NCBI GenBank assembly: GCA_963709775.1
Contig: CAVPXS010000007.1
Coordinates: forward strand, 1 to 64,000
DNA: 64,000 bases
From: Salinimicrobium sp963709775
Lineage (GTDB): Bacteria > Bacteroidota > Bacteroidia > Flavobacteriales > Flavobacteriaceae
Direction: 5' to 3'
The notes below the pieces were generated by a model that was not told the origin of the DNA, searched no databases, and saw only the letters and a list, made by a program, of their open reading frames with translations. Below, in pieces: positions 17,902-24,964 of the stretch. Numbering within the stretch: position 1 is the stretch's first letter; every line of letters starts with the position of its first letter. Position numbers and translations under genes: made by a program.

Positions 17902-19224
17902 ATGAAAAACTTAATTAAATATTCCGGTATTGCTCTCTTGATGGCCATGGGCTTTCAGGCACAGGCACAAGATGTAGATGTTTTGGTTGTAGAAGAGGAA
18001 GAAAACAAAACCCTCTTAGATCGAAGCCTACCTAATTTCCAGTATCCAGACCAACGTGGTGTAAATGTATTTGAACCTCAAAAAGATATTACTCTTGATG
18101 AAGAATTCCACGGAGTACAAGTAAGAGTAGGTGGGGCATCTACCATTCAATTCCAAGCTTTGGACCAAGAGTCTGAAGGACCGATTGAACTGGTTGATCT
18201 TGGGAACAACTTTAACCTTGCAACCGCTAACCTTGACCTTGATGTTCTTTTAGCTCCAGGTTTAAGGATGCACTTGAGAACTTATCTTTCTTCTCAACAC
18301 CACCCAGAGGCTTACGTAAAAGGTGGGTACATTCAAATTGACGACCTTGGTTTTATTAGCGAAAACCTTTCAGGCGTGATGGACAACATGAGGATCAAAA
18401 TTGGTCACATGGAAAACAACTACGGTGATAGCCACTTCAGAAGAAGTGATAACGCTGAGGCTATCCACAACCCATTTGTTGGTAACTATATCATGGATGC
18501 TTTTACTACCGAAGTTGGTGTTGAAGCATACTACTTCACCGGACCTTGGTTAGGTATGGTTGGATTCACCAATGGTAAATTGAACCAAAACGTTACAGAT
18601 AAAGGTACTACAAGCCCATCTTGGTTGGCAAAAATTGGATATGACGATCAAATTTCTGAAAACTTCAGATTTAGATTGACAGGATCTGTACTACATGCCC
18701 CACACAACTATGGAAGAGGTGTTTACCTGTACAGTGGTGACCGTGCCGGATCTCGTTACTACTCTGTTCTTAGCGATGTAGAAGGTGGTGGAGATGGATT
18801 TAGAGGTGGAATGTTGGTTCCAGATGTGAACAATGACATGACTGCATTCCAAATCAACCCTTTCTTCAAACTTGGTGGACTTGAATTCTTCGGAATCATT
18901 GAAAACGTAACTGGTAGAAAGAAAAGCGAAGCAAACTCTGAAACAAGATCTTACAACCAGTACTCTGGAGAGCTTCTTTACAGATTTGGAGCCGATGAAG
19001 ATTTCTACGTAGGAGGTCGTTACAACACTGCCGGTGGAGAAGATATTGATGGAAATGACCTTGACGTAAACAGGTTCCAGCTTGGAGCAGGTTGGTTCTG
19101 GACTAAGAACGTTCTTGCAAAAGTAGAATATGTGAATCAATCATACGATGGATACCCAGGAAGTGATATCCACCACGAAGGAAACTTCAACGGATTCATG
19201 CTAGAAGCTACAATAGGTTTCTAA
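17902..19224 (+). CDS. Outer-membrane beta-barrel porin
   Basis: A 440-residue protein with a signal peptide ending near FQAQAQ, an aromatic-rich strand pattern throughout and a terminal strand ending in aromatic F (GFMLEATIGF), typical of outer-membrane barrels. Segments such as MRIKIGHMENNYGDSHFRRSDNAEAI resemble OprP/OprO-like or alginate-type porins of flavobacteria. Substrate unknown. Codon use strongly favours a few codons, suggesting high expression. It ends at a strong terminator (19251-19279). Confidence 0.8.
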   Translation: MKNLIKYSGIALLMAMGFQAQAQDVDVLVVEEEENKTLLDRSLPNFQYPDQRGVNVFEPQKDITLDEEFHGVQVRVGGASTIQFQALDQESEGPIELVDLGNNFNLATANLDLDVLLAPGLRMHLRTYLSSQHHPEAYVKGGYIQIDDLGFISENLSGVMDNMRIKIGHMENNYGDSHFRRSDNAEAIHNPFVGNYIMDAFTTEVGVEAYYFTGPWLGMVGFTNGKLNQNVTDKGTTSPSWLAKIGYDDQISENFRFRLTGSVLHAPHNYGRGVYLYSGDRAGSRYYSVLSDVEGGGDGFRGGMLVPDVNNDMTAFQINPFFKLGGLEFFGIIENVTGRKKSEANSETRSYNQYSGELLYRFGADEDFYVGGRYNTAGGEDIDGNDLDVNRFQLGAGWFWTKNVLAKVEYVNQSYDGYPGSDIHHEGNFNGFMLEATIGF

Positions 19225-19250
19225 ACAAAAAGATTCGTTTGAACTAGCCG

Positions 19251-19283
19251 AAAATGGGGGAATTAAATTCCCCCATTTTTTTT
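19251..19283 (+). terminator. Strong intrinsic terminator after the porin, just before the second yceI
   Basis: AAAATGGGGGAATT (19251-19264) pairs with AATTCCCCCATTTT (19266-19279) around one base, followed by a T run to 19283. The next gene starts only 13 bases after the T run. Expression of that gene therefore needs readthrough, or the hairpin acts as an attenuator. Confidence 0.85.
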
Positions 19284-19295
19284 ATCTTTAAAAAA

Positions 19296-19868
19296 ATGAA
19301 AAAAATTGCGTTTGTATTATTGGTGCTTTTTTGTGGTGCGGTAACACACGCACAGGACTTTCAAAAAAGAGAAATTACGGTCCTGCCATCCAGCGACCTT
19401 ACAATCATTGGAGATTCGAACATTGCAGCTTTTCAATGCGAGTTTAACAACTCCTATCTTGAAGACTCTCAGAATATTTCCTATAGCCAAACCGGAAATA
19501 AGATCGAATTTCAAGGAGCTGTTCTTATTCTTAATAACAGAGGTTTCGACTGTGGAAGCAAAGGCATCAACCGGGACTTTCACGATCTCCTGGAGTCCGA
19601 TGACCACCCACAAATACTTTTAACCCTCAACAAAGTTGTTCTTTCTTCACCTCAAAAAGGAATGGCAACTGTTGGCATCACCATAGCAGGAAAAGAAAAT
19701 TTTTATGAGGTGCCTGTAACCATCAAGAATGCTGCAATAGCAGAATTTAAAGGAAAACTCCTGTTAAACATTAAAGACTATGGACTGGAGCCTCCAAAAA
19801 AGCTCTTCGGAATGATCGTCGTAAAAGATGTAATTGAAATAAAATTTGATCTTCTTGTAAAAAAATAA
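19296..19868 (+). CDS. Second YceI-like periplasmic protein
   Basis: A 190-residue product from MKKIAFVLLV. A longer frame from 19254 would run through the terminator and is rejected. Signal peptide (VLLVLFCGAVTHA), then a diverged YceI-type barrel: DSNIAAFQCEFNN, DFHDLLESDDHPQILL, and LKDYGLEPPKKLFGMIVVKDVIEIKFDLLVKK matching the YceI ending. Cysteines at FQCEF and FDCGS could form a disulfide. It lies 5 bp before the acetyl-CoA hydrolase gene and may share its transcript. Confidence 0.75.
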   Translation: MKKIAFVLLVLFCGAVTHAQDFQKREITVLPSSDLTIIGDSNIAAFQCEFNNSYLEDSQNISYSQTGNKIEFQGAVLILNNRGFDCGSKGINRDFHDLLESDDHPQILLTLNKVVLSSPQKGMATVGITIAGKENFYEVPVTIKNAAIAEFKGKLLLNIKDYGLEPPKKLFGMIVVKDVIEIKFDLLVKK

Positions 19869-19873
19869 GTATT

Positions 19874-21148
19874 ATGGAATTATTATCTGCTGCCGAAGCT
19901 GTATCACATGTAAAAACGGGGGATAGGGTCTTCTTCCAGGGAGCGGCTATGACCCCAAATATTCTTATTGAAGCCCTTGTTGACCGCTACAAGGAACTTA
20001 AAGATGTGGAGATCTTCCACATCCATACCGAAGGACCTGCCCGTTACACCCAAATTCCATACAGGGAATCCTTCAGGCTTAACAGCTGTTTTGCAGCCGG
20101 AAATGTAAGGGATTCAGTAAACTCCGAATACGGAGCTTACATTCCCATTTTCCTAAGTGAGATCCATTTGCTATTCAGAAGAAATATATTACCGCTGGAC
20201 GTAGCCTTTATTCAGGTTTCCCCTCCAGATAAACATGGCTTTTGTTCCCTGGGAGTATCGGTGGATATTACCCTGCCTGCAATTCAGACTGCCAAAAAGG
20301 TTATTGCACAAATAAATCCGCAAGTGCCAAGAACCCACGGCGACGGAATCATACATATAAGCAGGATCACAGCCGCAGTTGAAACAGATGTGCCATTACA
20401 TGCCCATCAACCAACAGAAGCTTCAGAAATTGAGAAGCAAATTGGAAAAAATGTAGCCGAACTTATTGAAGACGGTGCCACCCTGCAAATGGGAATAGGC
20501 GGAATCCCAAACGTTGTACTTCATAACCTCATGAACCATAAACGCCTGGGAATACACACCGAAATGTTTTCTGACGGAGTTTTACCCCTTATTGAAAAGG
20601 GGATTATCACAGGAGAAGAAAAAGAGGTTAAAACCGGTAAAATTGTTACCTGCTTTGCTCTGGGATCCCCAAAATTATACGATTTCATAGATGATAATCC
20701 TATAGTTCATTTTAAAGAAGCCGCATATACCAATGACACTGCAATAATTCGAAAAAACCCTAAGGTTACTGCCATTAACAGCGCAATTGAAATAGATCTA
20801 ACCGGCCAGGTTTGTGCAGACACGATTGGCACCTACCAGTACTCCGGCGTTGGGGGACAAATGGATTTTATTCGCGGCGCATCACTTTCTGAAGGTGGCA
20901 AGGCTATTATCGCGCTGCCATCCATTACGGCAAAGGGAATTTCAAAGATCGTCCCCAACCTTAGAGAGGGAGCAGGTGTTACCACTACCAGGGCTCACGT
21001 ACACTATATCGCTACTGAATACGGAGTGGTAAATCTCTACGGAAAAAATTTGAAACAACGGGCTAAAGCTCTTATTTCCATCGCTCACCCCGATCATAGG
21101 GAAGCTTTGGAAGAGGAAGCTTATCATAGGATAAACAAAACACGCTAA
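19874..21148 (+). CDS. Acetyl-CoA hydrolase/CoA-transferase family enzyme
   Basis: A 424-residue member of the acetyl-CoA hydrolase/transferase family (4-hydroxybutyrate CoA-transferase type). Landmarks: FFQGAAMTPNIL, PPDKHGFCSLGVSVD, GATLQMGIGGIPN, EMFSDGVLPLIEKG, the catalytic-glutamate region AINSAIEIDLTGQVCAD, GVGGQMDFIRGA, and TTRAHVHYIATEYGVVNLYGK. It would move CoA between acetate and other acyl groups or hydrolyse acetyl-CoA. Finding it in a respiration block next to yceI is unusual; a link to fermentation acids under low oxygen is possible but unproven. Confidence 0.9.
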   Translation: MELLSAAEAVSHVKTGDRVFFQGAAMTPNILIEALVDRYKELKDVEIFHIHTEGPARYTQIPYRESFRLNSCFAAGNVRDSVNSEYGAYIPIFLSEIHLLFRRNILPLDVAFIQVSPPDKHGFCSLGVSVDITLPAIQTAKKVIAQINPQVPRTHGDGIIHISRITAAVETDVPLHAHQPTEASEIEKQIGKNVAELIEDGATLQMGIGGIPNVVLHNLMNHKRLGIHTEMFSDGVLPLIEKGIITGEEKEVKTGKIVTCFALGSPKLYDFIDDNPIVHFKEAAYTNDTAIIRKNPKVTAINSAIEIDLTGQVCADTIGTYQYSGVGGQMDFIRGASLSEGGKAIIALPSITAKGISKIVPNLREGAGVTTTRAHVHYIATEYGVVNLYGKNLKQRAKALISIAHPDHREALEEEAYHRINKTR

Positions 21149-21211
21149 CCAAAAAAGCTTTCTAAAAAAGGCATTTTTGAGTACCTTTATTATGCTTAAA
21201 AAAAGGAAAAT

Positions 21212-21511
21212 ATGAAAAGTAACTTTAGCGAAATCATCAAGGACGACAAACCTGTACTTGTAGATTTCTTTGCCGACTGGTGTGGCCCGTGTAAAACACT
21301 CGCCCCTATTCTAAAAGAAGCCAAAGCCGACCTGGGTGAAAAGGTTAAGATCGTAAAGATCGATGTGGATAAGAATCAAGCCCTGGCCGCAAAATATCAG
21401 GTGCGTGGGGTGCCTACCTTGATCCTTTTTAAGAATGGGGAACAGTTATGGAGACAGTCGGGCGTAGTTCCAAAGGGGGATCTGGTTCAGCTTATAAATT
21501 CCCACCAGTAG
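21212..21511 (+). CDS. Thioredoxin-like protein
   Basis: A 99-residue thioredoxin with the active site DWCGPCK (residues about 22-28) and the cis-proline segment RGVPTLILFKNGE. It is cytosolic with no signal peptide. It is separate from the housekeeping TrxA at 34819-35136. It starts 63 bp after the acetyl-CoA hydrolase gene and ends 4 bp before the Crp/Fnr regulator, so the two are probably co-transcribed. Confidence 0.92.
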   Translation: MKSNFSEIIKDDKPVLVDFFADWCGPCKTLAPILKEAKADLGEKVKIVKIDVDKNQALAAKYQVRGVPTLILFKNGEQLWRQSGVVPKGDLVQLINSHQ

Positions 21512-21515
21512 ATCT

Positions 21516-22109
21516 ATGATAGATGAAAACCTGTTGCTCAATCACGGGGCCAAAAGAGTGACTTTTTCCAAGGGGGACCAGTTGTTCCGGGAAGGAGAGA
21601 GCGCCCTTAATTTCTACCAGATAGCTTCAGGAGAAATAAAAATGAATAACTATAATGAAGATGGTAAGGAGTTCATTCAGGGCATTTTCTCAATAGGTCA
21701 AAGTTTTGGAGAACCACCACTGCTGGCAAATGTAAAATATCCTGCAAATGCCGAAGCCATTTCAGATGCCGAAGTTTTTCAGCTTACAAAAGAGCAATTC
21801 CTGGAACTGCTTTCCTCAAATCCCAAGGTGCATCTAAAAATTACCGAAACCCTGGCAAAACGACTTTATTACAAAGCCATTATGGTTTCAGAAATCTCCA
21901 GTCAGGAACCGGAACATCGTATTTTAAGGATCATTGATTATTTAAAACACGTGGATAAGGTGGAAGGACAGTTTGCATACCGGCTGGATCTTACCCGGCA
22001 GCAACTTGCCGATCTTACAGGCCTTAGGGTCGAAACCGTTATAAGGGCCACAAAATCCCTGGAGAAGAAGGGAGAACTACAAATAAAGAAAAGGAAAGTT
22101 TACCGGTAA
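21516..22109 (+). CDS. Crp/Fnr family transcriptional regulator without cysteines
   Basis: A 197-residue regulator with an N-terminal cyclic-nucleotide-like barrel (GDQLFREGESALNFYQIASGEIK, then GQSFGEPPLLAN), a dimerisation helix, and a winged HTH: LTRQQLADLTGLRVETVIRATKSLEKKG. The recognition helix has ETVIR, keeping the Glu and Arg that read TGA half-sites in Crp/Fnr proteins. No cysteine occurs in the whole protein, so an Fnr-type 4Fe-4S oxygen sensor is excluded; a haem, NO or other ligand (Dnr-like) is more likely. It is the obvious local candidate for the TGA-N6-TCA sites in this block. Confidence 0.9.
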   Translation: MIDENLLLNHGAKRVTFSKGDQLFREGESALNFYQIASGEIKMNNYNEDGKEFIQGIFSIGQSFGEPPLLANVKYPANAEAISDAEVFQLTKEQFLELLSSNPKVHLKITETLAKRLYYKAIMVSEISSQEPEHRILRIIDYLKHVDKVEGQFAYRLDLTRQQLADLTGLRVETVIRATKSLEKKGELQIKKRKVYR

Positions 22110-22162
22110 AATCTCATAATCAACTTTTTATGATTATTATCAGGGACAATTATGTCCGCTTT

Positions 22163-22207
22163 TATGATCCTAATCATATGAGGTCCTCACCTATCGCTTT
22201 AATTTTA
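22163..22207 (+). promoter_or_regulatory. Crp/Fnr-type operator and -7 element upstream of the globin operon
   Basis: TATGAT-CCTA-ATCATA (22163-22178) is a perfect 6-bp inverted repeat with a 4-base spacer, very close to the Fnr consensus. Its centre is 22170.5. TAATTTTA at 22200-22207 matches TAnnTTTG except for the last base and ends 36.5 bases downstream. Confidence 0.75.
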
Positions 22208-22231
22208 CATCATAATTAAAATGATAATGGT

Positions 22232-22522
22232 ATGAGACTTTATAACGATCTTTACAAGGATTTTGAGGAACTTTATGTAGGATATTCTGCGGTAGCTGTA
22301 ATTCTTTCAAGTTGTTTAGGTGCAGCTGCGGCTATGGTAATATTGATGAATGGGCACGACTTCCTGCAAATGTTCCAGTTATTCCTGGTGGTTGCAGTAT
22401 GTATGGTCTACCTTGTGACAGTACTTGCACAGTTGAAGCCTAAATTTGTATTTAATACTTTAATTGTAAGTTTACTGGTAAGTGCCATCCTGCTTTTGAT
22501 CAATGTGGCAATGCGCTACTAA
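22232..22522 (+). CDS. Small three-helix membrane protein upstream of a truncated globin
   Basis: A 96-residue protein with three hydrophobic segments (AVAVILSSCLGAAAAMVILM, MFQLFLVVAVCMVYLVTVLA, TLIVSLLVSAILLLINVAM) and a charged N-terminus (YNDLYKDFEELYVGY). Not recognised as a named family. It is 15 bp before the globin gene and behind a Crp/Fnr-like promoter. A role in NO or oxygen response with the globin is likely but inferred. Confidence 0.75.
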   Translation: MRLYNDLYKDFEELYVGYSAVAVILSSCLGAAAAMVILMNGHDFLQMFQLFLVVAVCMVYLVTVLAQLKPKFVFNTLIVSLLVSAILLLINVAMRY

Positions 22523-22537
22523 GAGAAAGAACTTTTT

Positions 22538-22924
22538 ATGAAAAATGATATACAAAACCGGGAGGATGTTTTCCTCCTGGTTTCTACTTTTTATACCAAG
22601 GTAAGAGCCAACCAAAAAATAGGGCACTTCTTCAATGAGATCATTGAAGACTGGCCGGCGCACCTTGAAAAACTTACCGATTTTTGGGAAACCAATCTCT
22701 TCATGGTAAGTAAATTCAGAGGAAATCCTATGCGGGCTCACAAAATGGTGGATCGGGAATTCAACAACAGCATTGAGCAGGAACATTTTGGGGAATGGCT
22801 AAACATGTGGTACCAAACCATTGATGAACTATTTGAGGGAGACAGGGCAAACATTGCTAAAAACAGAGCAAGGAATATGGCGCACAATCTCTTTATGAAC
22901 ATTTATATGAGTCGGGAGCAGTAG
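22538..22924 (+). CDS. Group III truncated haemoglobin
   Basis: A 128-residue globin of the truncated 2-over-2 type, group III: VSTFYTKVRANQKIGHFFNEI, HLEKLTDFWETNLF, FRGNPMRAHKM, then HFGEWLNMWYQTIDELFEG. The proximal haem histidine is probably in the RAHKM or EHFGEW segment. Group III globins are tied to NO or oxygen chemistry in bacteria. Given the nearby nirK, which makes NO, nitrosative protection is the simplest reading; it is inferred. Confidence 0.88.
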   Translation: MKNDIQNREDVFLLVSTFYTKVRANQKIGHFFNEIIEDWPAHLEKLTDFWETNLFMVSKFRGNPMRAHKMVDREFNNSIEQEHFGEWLNMWYQTIDELFEGDRANIAKNRARNMAHNLFMNIYMSREQ

Positions 22925-23195
22925 CTGTTAATTCCAAACCACAAGTTTGCAGCTTCAATATAGTGTTTAATGCGAGGTGTTTTCTTCTACAAGTCCTGGC
23001 AAACCAAATGCACAGAGTGAGGCAATTTCTCTCACTAATCCTATACCTTTTTTATCTGGTTAACCTGAGCAGATTTCCATCTAAGGAAATTAAATATAGT
23101 TCGGGTTATAAAGCTTTTAGAAGTTAAATTACTGTTATTGACCGGTAAAGCCTTCTACACAAATCTTATCTTATAAAGAAATAAAAATTGAAATT
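22925..23195. other. Intergenic gap before the SDR gene
   Basis: No gene, RNA or repeat was recognised in this 271-bp gap, and no TGA-N6-TCA site was found. Confidence 0.5.
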
Positions 23196-23927
23196 ATGGA
23201 ATTACATGATAAGGTGGCGGTAGTTACCGGCGCCAGCAGTGGAATAGGTAGAGCAATAGCAAAAGCGCTTTCGGAAGCCGGTTGCAAGGTGGCATTAGCC
23301 AGCCGCAGCGTAGATAAGCTAAGAGATCTACAGGAGGAGTTAAAACACAAAAGCCTTGTGGTGCGCATGGATGTCAAAGATTCAGAAAGTGTACAGGGTG
23401 CTTTTAAAGATATCTGGGACGAATTTGGAGAAGTGCATATTTTGGTGAATTGCGCCGGAGTAATGCCTCTCACCTATCTTAAGAACCAACATTTGGAGGA
23501 ATGGCTGGAGACAATTGAAGTCAACGTAAAAGGAACATTAAGGTGCATCAATTCTGTTTTGCCTGCAATGAAGAACCAATTAGATGGTCATATAGTGAAT
23601 ATAGCATCTGTGGATGGAATAGAGGTTTTTAAAGGCGGTGCGGTCTATGGAGCTTCCAAAGCGGCGGTCATCGCTCTTTCCCGGGCTATGAGAATGGAAC
23701 TCTCTCCCGAATTCAACATAAGGGTTACTTCCATCGAACCGGGAACAGTGGCCACACATCTAAGGGATGATATCACCGACAAAGAACTGCTGGATGAAAA
23801 GAATTATTCTGAAGACGAGCCCAAACTCGATCCAAAGAATATTGCCGATGCAGTTCTATATGCAGTCACCCAACCAGATTCGGTTAATGTTAATGAACTA
23901 TTGATAAAACCCACAGGCAAGGCTTAA
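23196..23927 (+). CDS. Short-chain dehydrogenase/reductase
   Basis: A 243-residue classical SDR. The nucleotide-binding motif is TGASSGIG near residue 12; ALASRS suggests NADP preference. NCAGVMP, the catalytic serine in NIASVDG and the YGASK tetrad follow. Substrate cannot be told. It resembles YdfG/serine dehydrogenase-like flavobacterial SDRs. It stands alone between the globin operon and a small membrane protein. Confidence 0.9.
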   Translation: MELHDKVAVVTGASSGIGRAIAKALSEAGCKVALASRSVDKLRDLQEELKHKSLVVRMDVKDSESVQGAFKDIWDEFGEVHILVNCAGVMPLTYLKNQHLEEWLETIEVNVKGTLRCINSVLPAMKNQLDGHIVNIASVDGIEVFKGGAVYGASKAAVIALSRAMRMELSPEFNIRVTSIEPGTVATHLRDDITDKELLDEKNYSEDEPKLDPKNIADAVLYAVTQPDSVNVNELLIKPTGKA

Positions 23928-24017
23928 AGGGTTAAAAAAGTGTTATTTGGAAAGCCTTTAACGCAGGATAAATCAATTCTTCACGATCTTGCTATTGAAT
24001 CTTAAAAACCAACAAAA

Positions 24018-24197
24018 ATGGACTTGAAGAAAAATGCAACAGATGCAGGTGAAAAAGTAGTAAAATTATGGGCTGCTAAAAAAGGACTTCAGTGGACCGG
24101 AAGTCTCCTTAAGTGGGGTGCCATCGCTGGAGCCGGATATTTCGCCTATACTCTTGTAAGAGACAATAAAGACGAGATCAAAGCAAAATTATCTTAA
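24018..24197 (+). CDS. Small membrane protein, 59 residues
   Basis: The ATG at 24018 opens a 59-residue frame: a basic amphipathic N-terminus, then WTGSLLKWGAIAGAGYFAYTLV as one membrane helix, then a charged tail (RDNKDEIKAKLS). It is short, but codon use is normal and a clear terminator follows at 24220-24286. Function unknown. Confidence 0.6.
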   Translation: MDLKKNATDAGEKVVKLWAAKKGLQWTGSLLKWGAIAGAGYFAYTLVRDNKDEIKAKLS

Positions 24198-24219
24198 CAT
24201 AGACAACTGTTGATAGTTG

Positions 24220-24286
24220 AAGGCTGCGGGAAAAATTTTATTCAGTTATTATGACTGTTTTAAAGATTTTCCCTGCGGCCTTTTTT
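24220..24286 (+). terminator. Intrinsic terminator after the small membrane protein
   Basis: The arm beginning AAGGCTGCGGGAAAA (24220) pairs with TTTTCCCTGCGGCCTT with one bulged base, followed by TTTTT. The loop is long, about 30 bases. The remaining gap to 24580 shows no gene. Confidence 0.7.
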
Positions 24287-24580
24287 GTTTTTAAATTTCT
24301 AGGTTTTCTTATCCGTGTTTAATCCGAAGAGGATAAAAAATTTTAGCGGTATGAAGAAGCTAAAATGAATTTCTAGAAACATACATTTTTGAAAAATTCT
24401 TCAGGTCGTTTTTTTCTAAAAGTCGAGTAGAGCGGAAATTTCCTTCTTCGAGAAATATTTTTTAGGAATTCAATACTAAACCAACCCTCCTAAAGTAAAA
24501 GAGCCTCTACATCTAGAAGCTCATCCAGCCATCCATTGCAAATATTGAATTTACTGTTGCCTACTTCCCCCTCAATAAGT

Positions 24581-24928
24581 TTACCCCAGTTGCTTCTGTA
24601 TTCTTTTTAATAGCTCATCCACATCAAAAGGTTTGGCAATAAAATCATCTGCACCTTCGGTTCGGCTTATATCAGCATGAGCAGACATTAGTACTACAGG
24701 AATTTCTCGCGTTTTTTCTCCTTCTTTTAATTCCCTGCAAAGATCCACCCCGTTTCCATCGGGCAGCATTATATCCAGCAGGAAAAGATCTGGTACTTCT
24801 CCAGGTATAGCCTTGTGAAAAGCTCTTGCCGTAGGGAATGTTTTTACAGAGTACTGTTGACTTACTAACAAAAATTCTATTAATTCTCTAATCCCGTCGT
24901 CATCTTCTACAATAAATATCTCTTTCAT
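24581..24928 (-). CDS. Single-domain response regulator
   Basis: A 115-residue CheY-like receiver with no output domain: acidic pocket VEDDDG, phospho-acceptor D52 in LLDIMLPDGNG, Ser/Thr at VLMSAHAD, and Lys in FIAKPF. It lies 36 bp downstream of the histidine kinase gene on the same strand and is probably its partner. With no DNA-binding domain, output must be by protein contact or onward phosphotransfer. Confidence 0.92.
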   Translation of the reverse strand: MKEIFIVEDDDGIRELIEFLLVSQQYSVKTFPTARAFHKAIPGEVPDLFLLDIMLPDGNGVDLCRELKEGEKTREIPVVLMSAHADISRTEGADDFIAKPFDVDELLKRIQKQLG

Positions 24929-24964
24929 ATCAACTTTTTTTCAGGAATTAATCAAATGTATTTC

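Noticed and set aside
22987..23040. GTGAG and CTCAC pair before the SDR gene as another Crp/Fnr site
   Set aside because: Arm spacing is 9 or more bases rather than 6 and there is no TAnnTTTG at the common distance.
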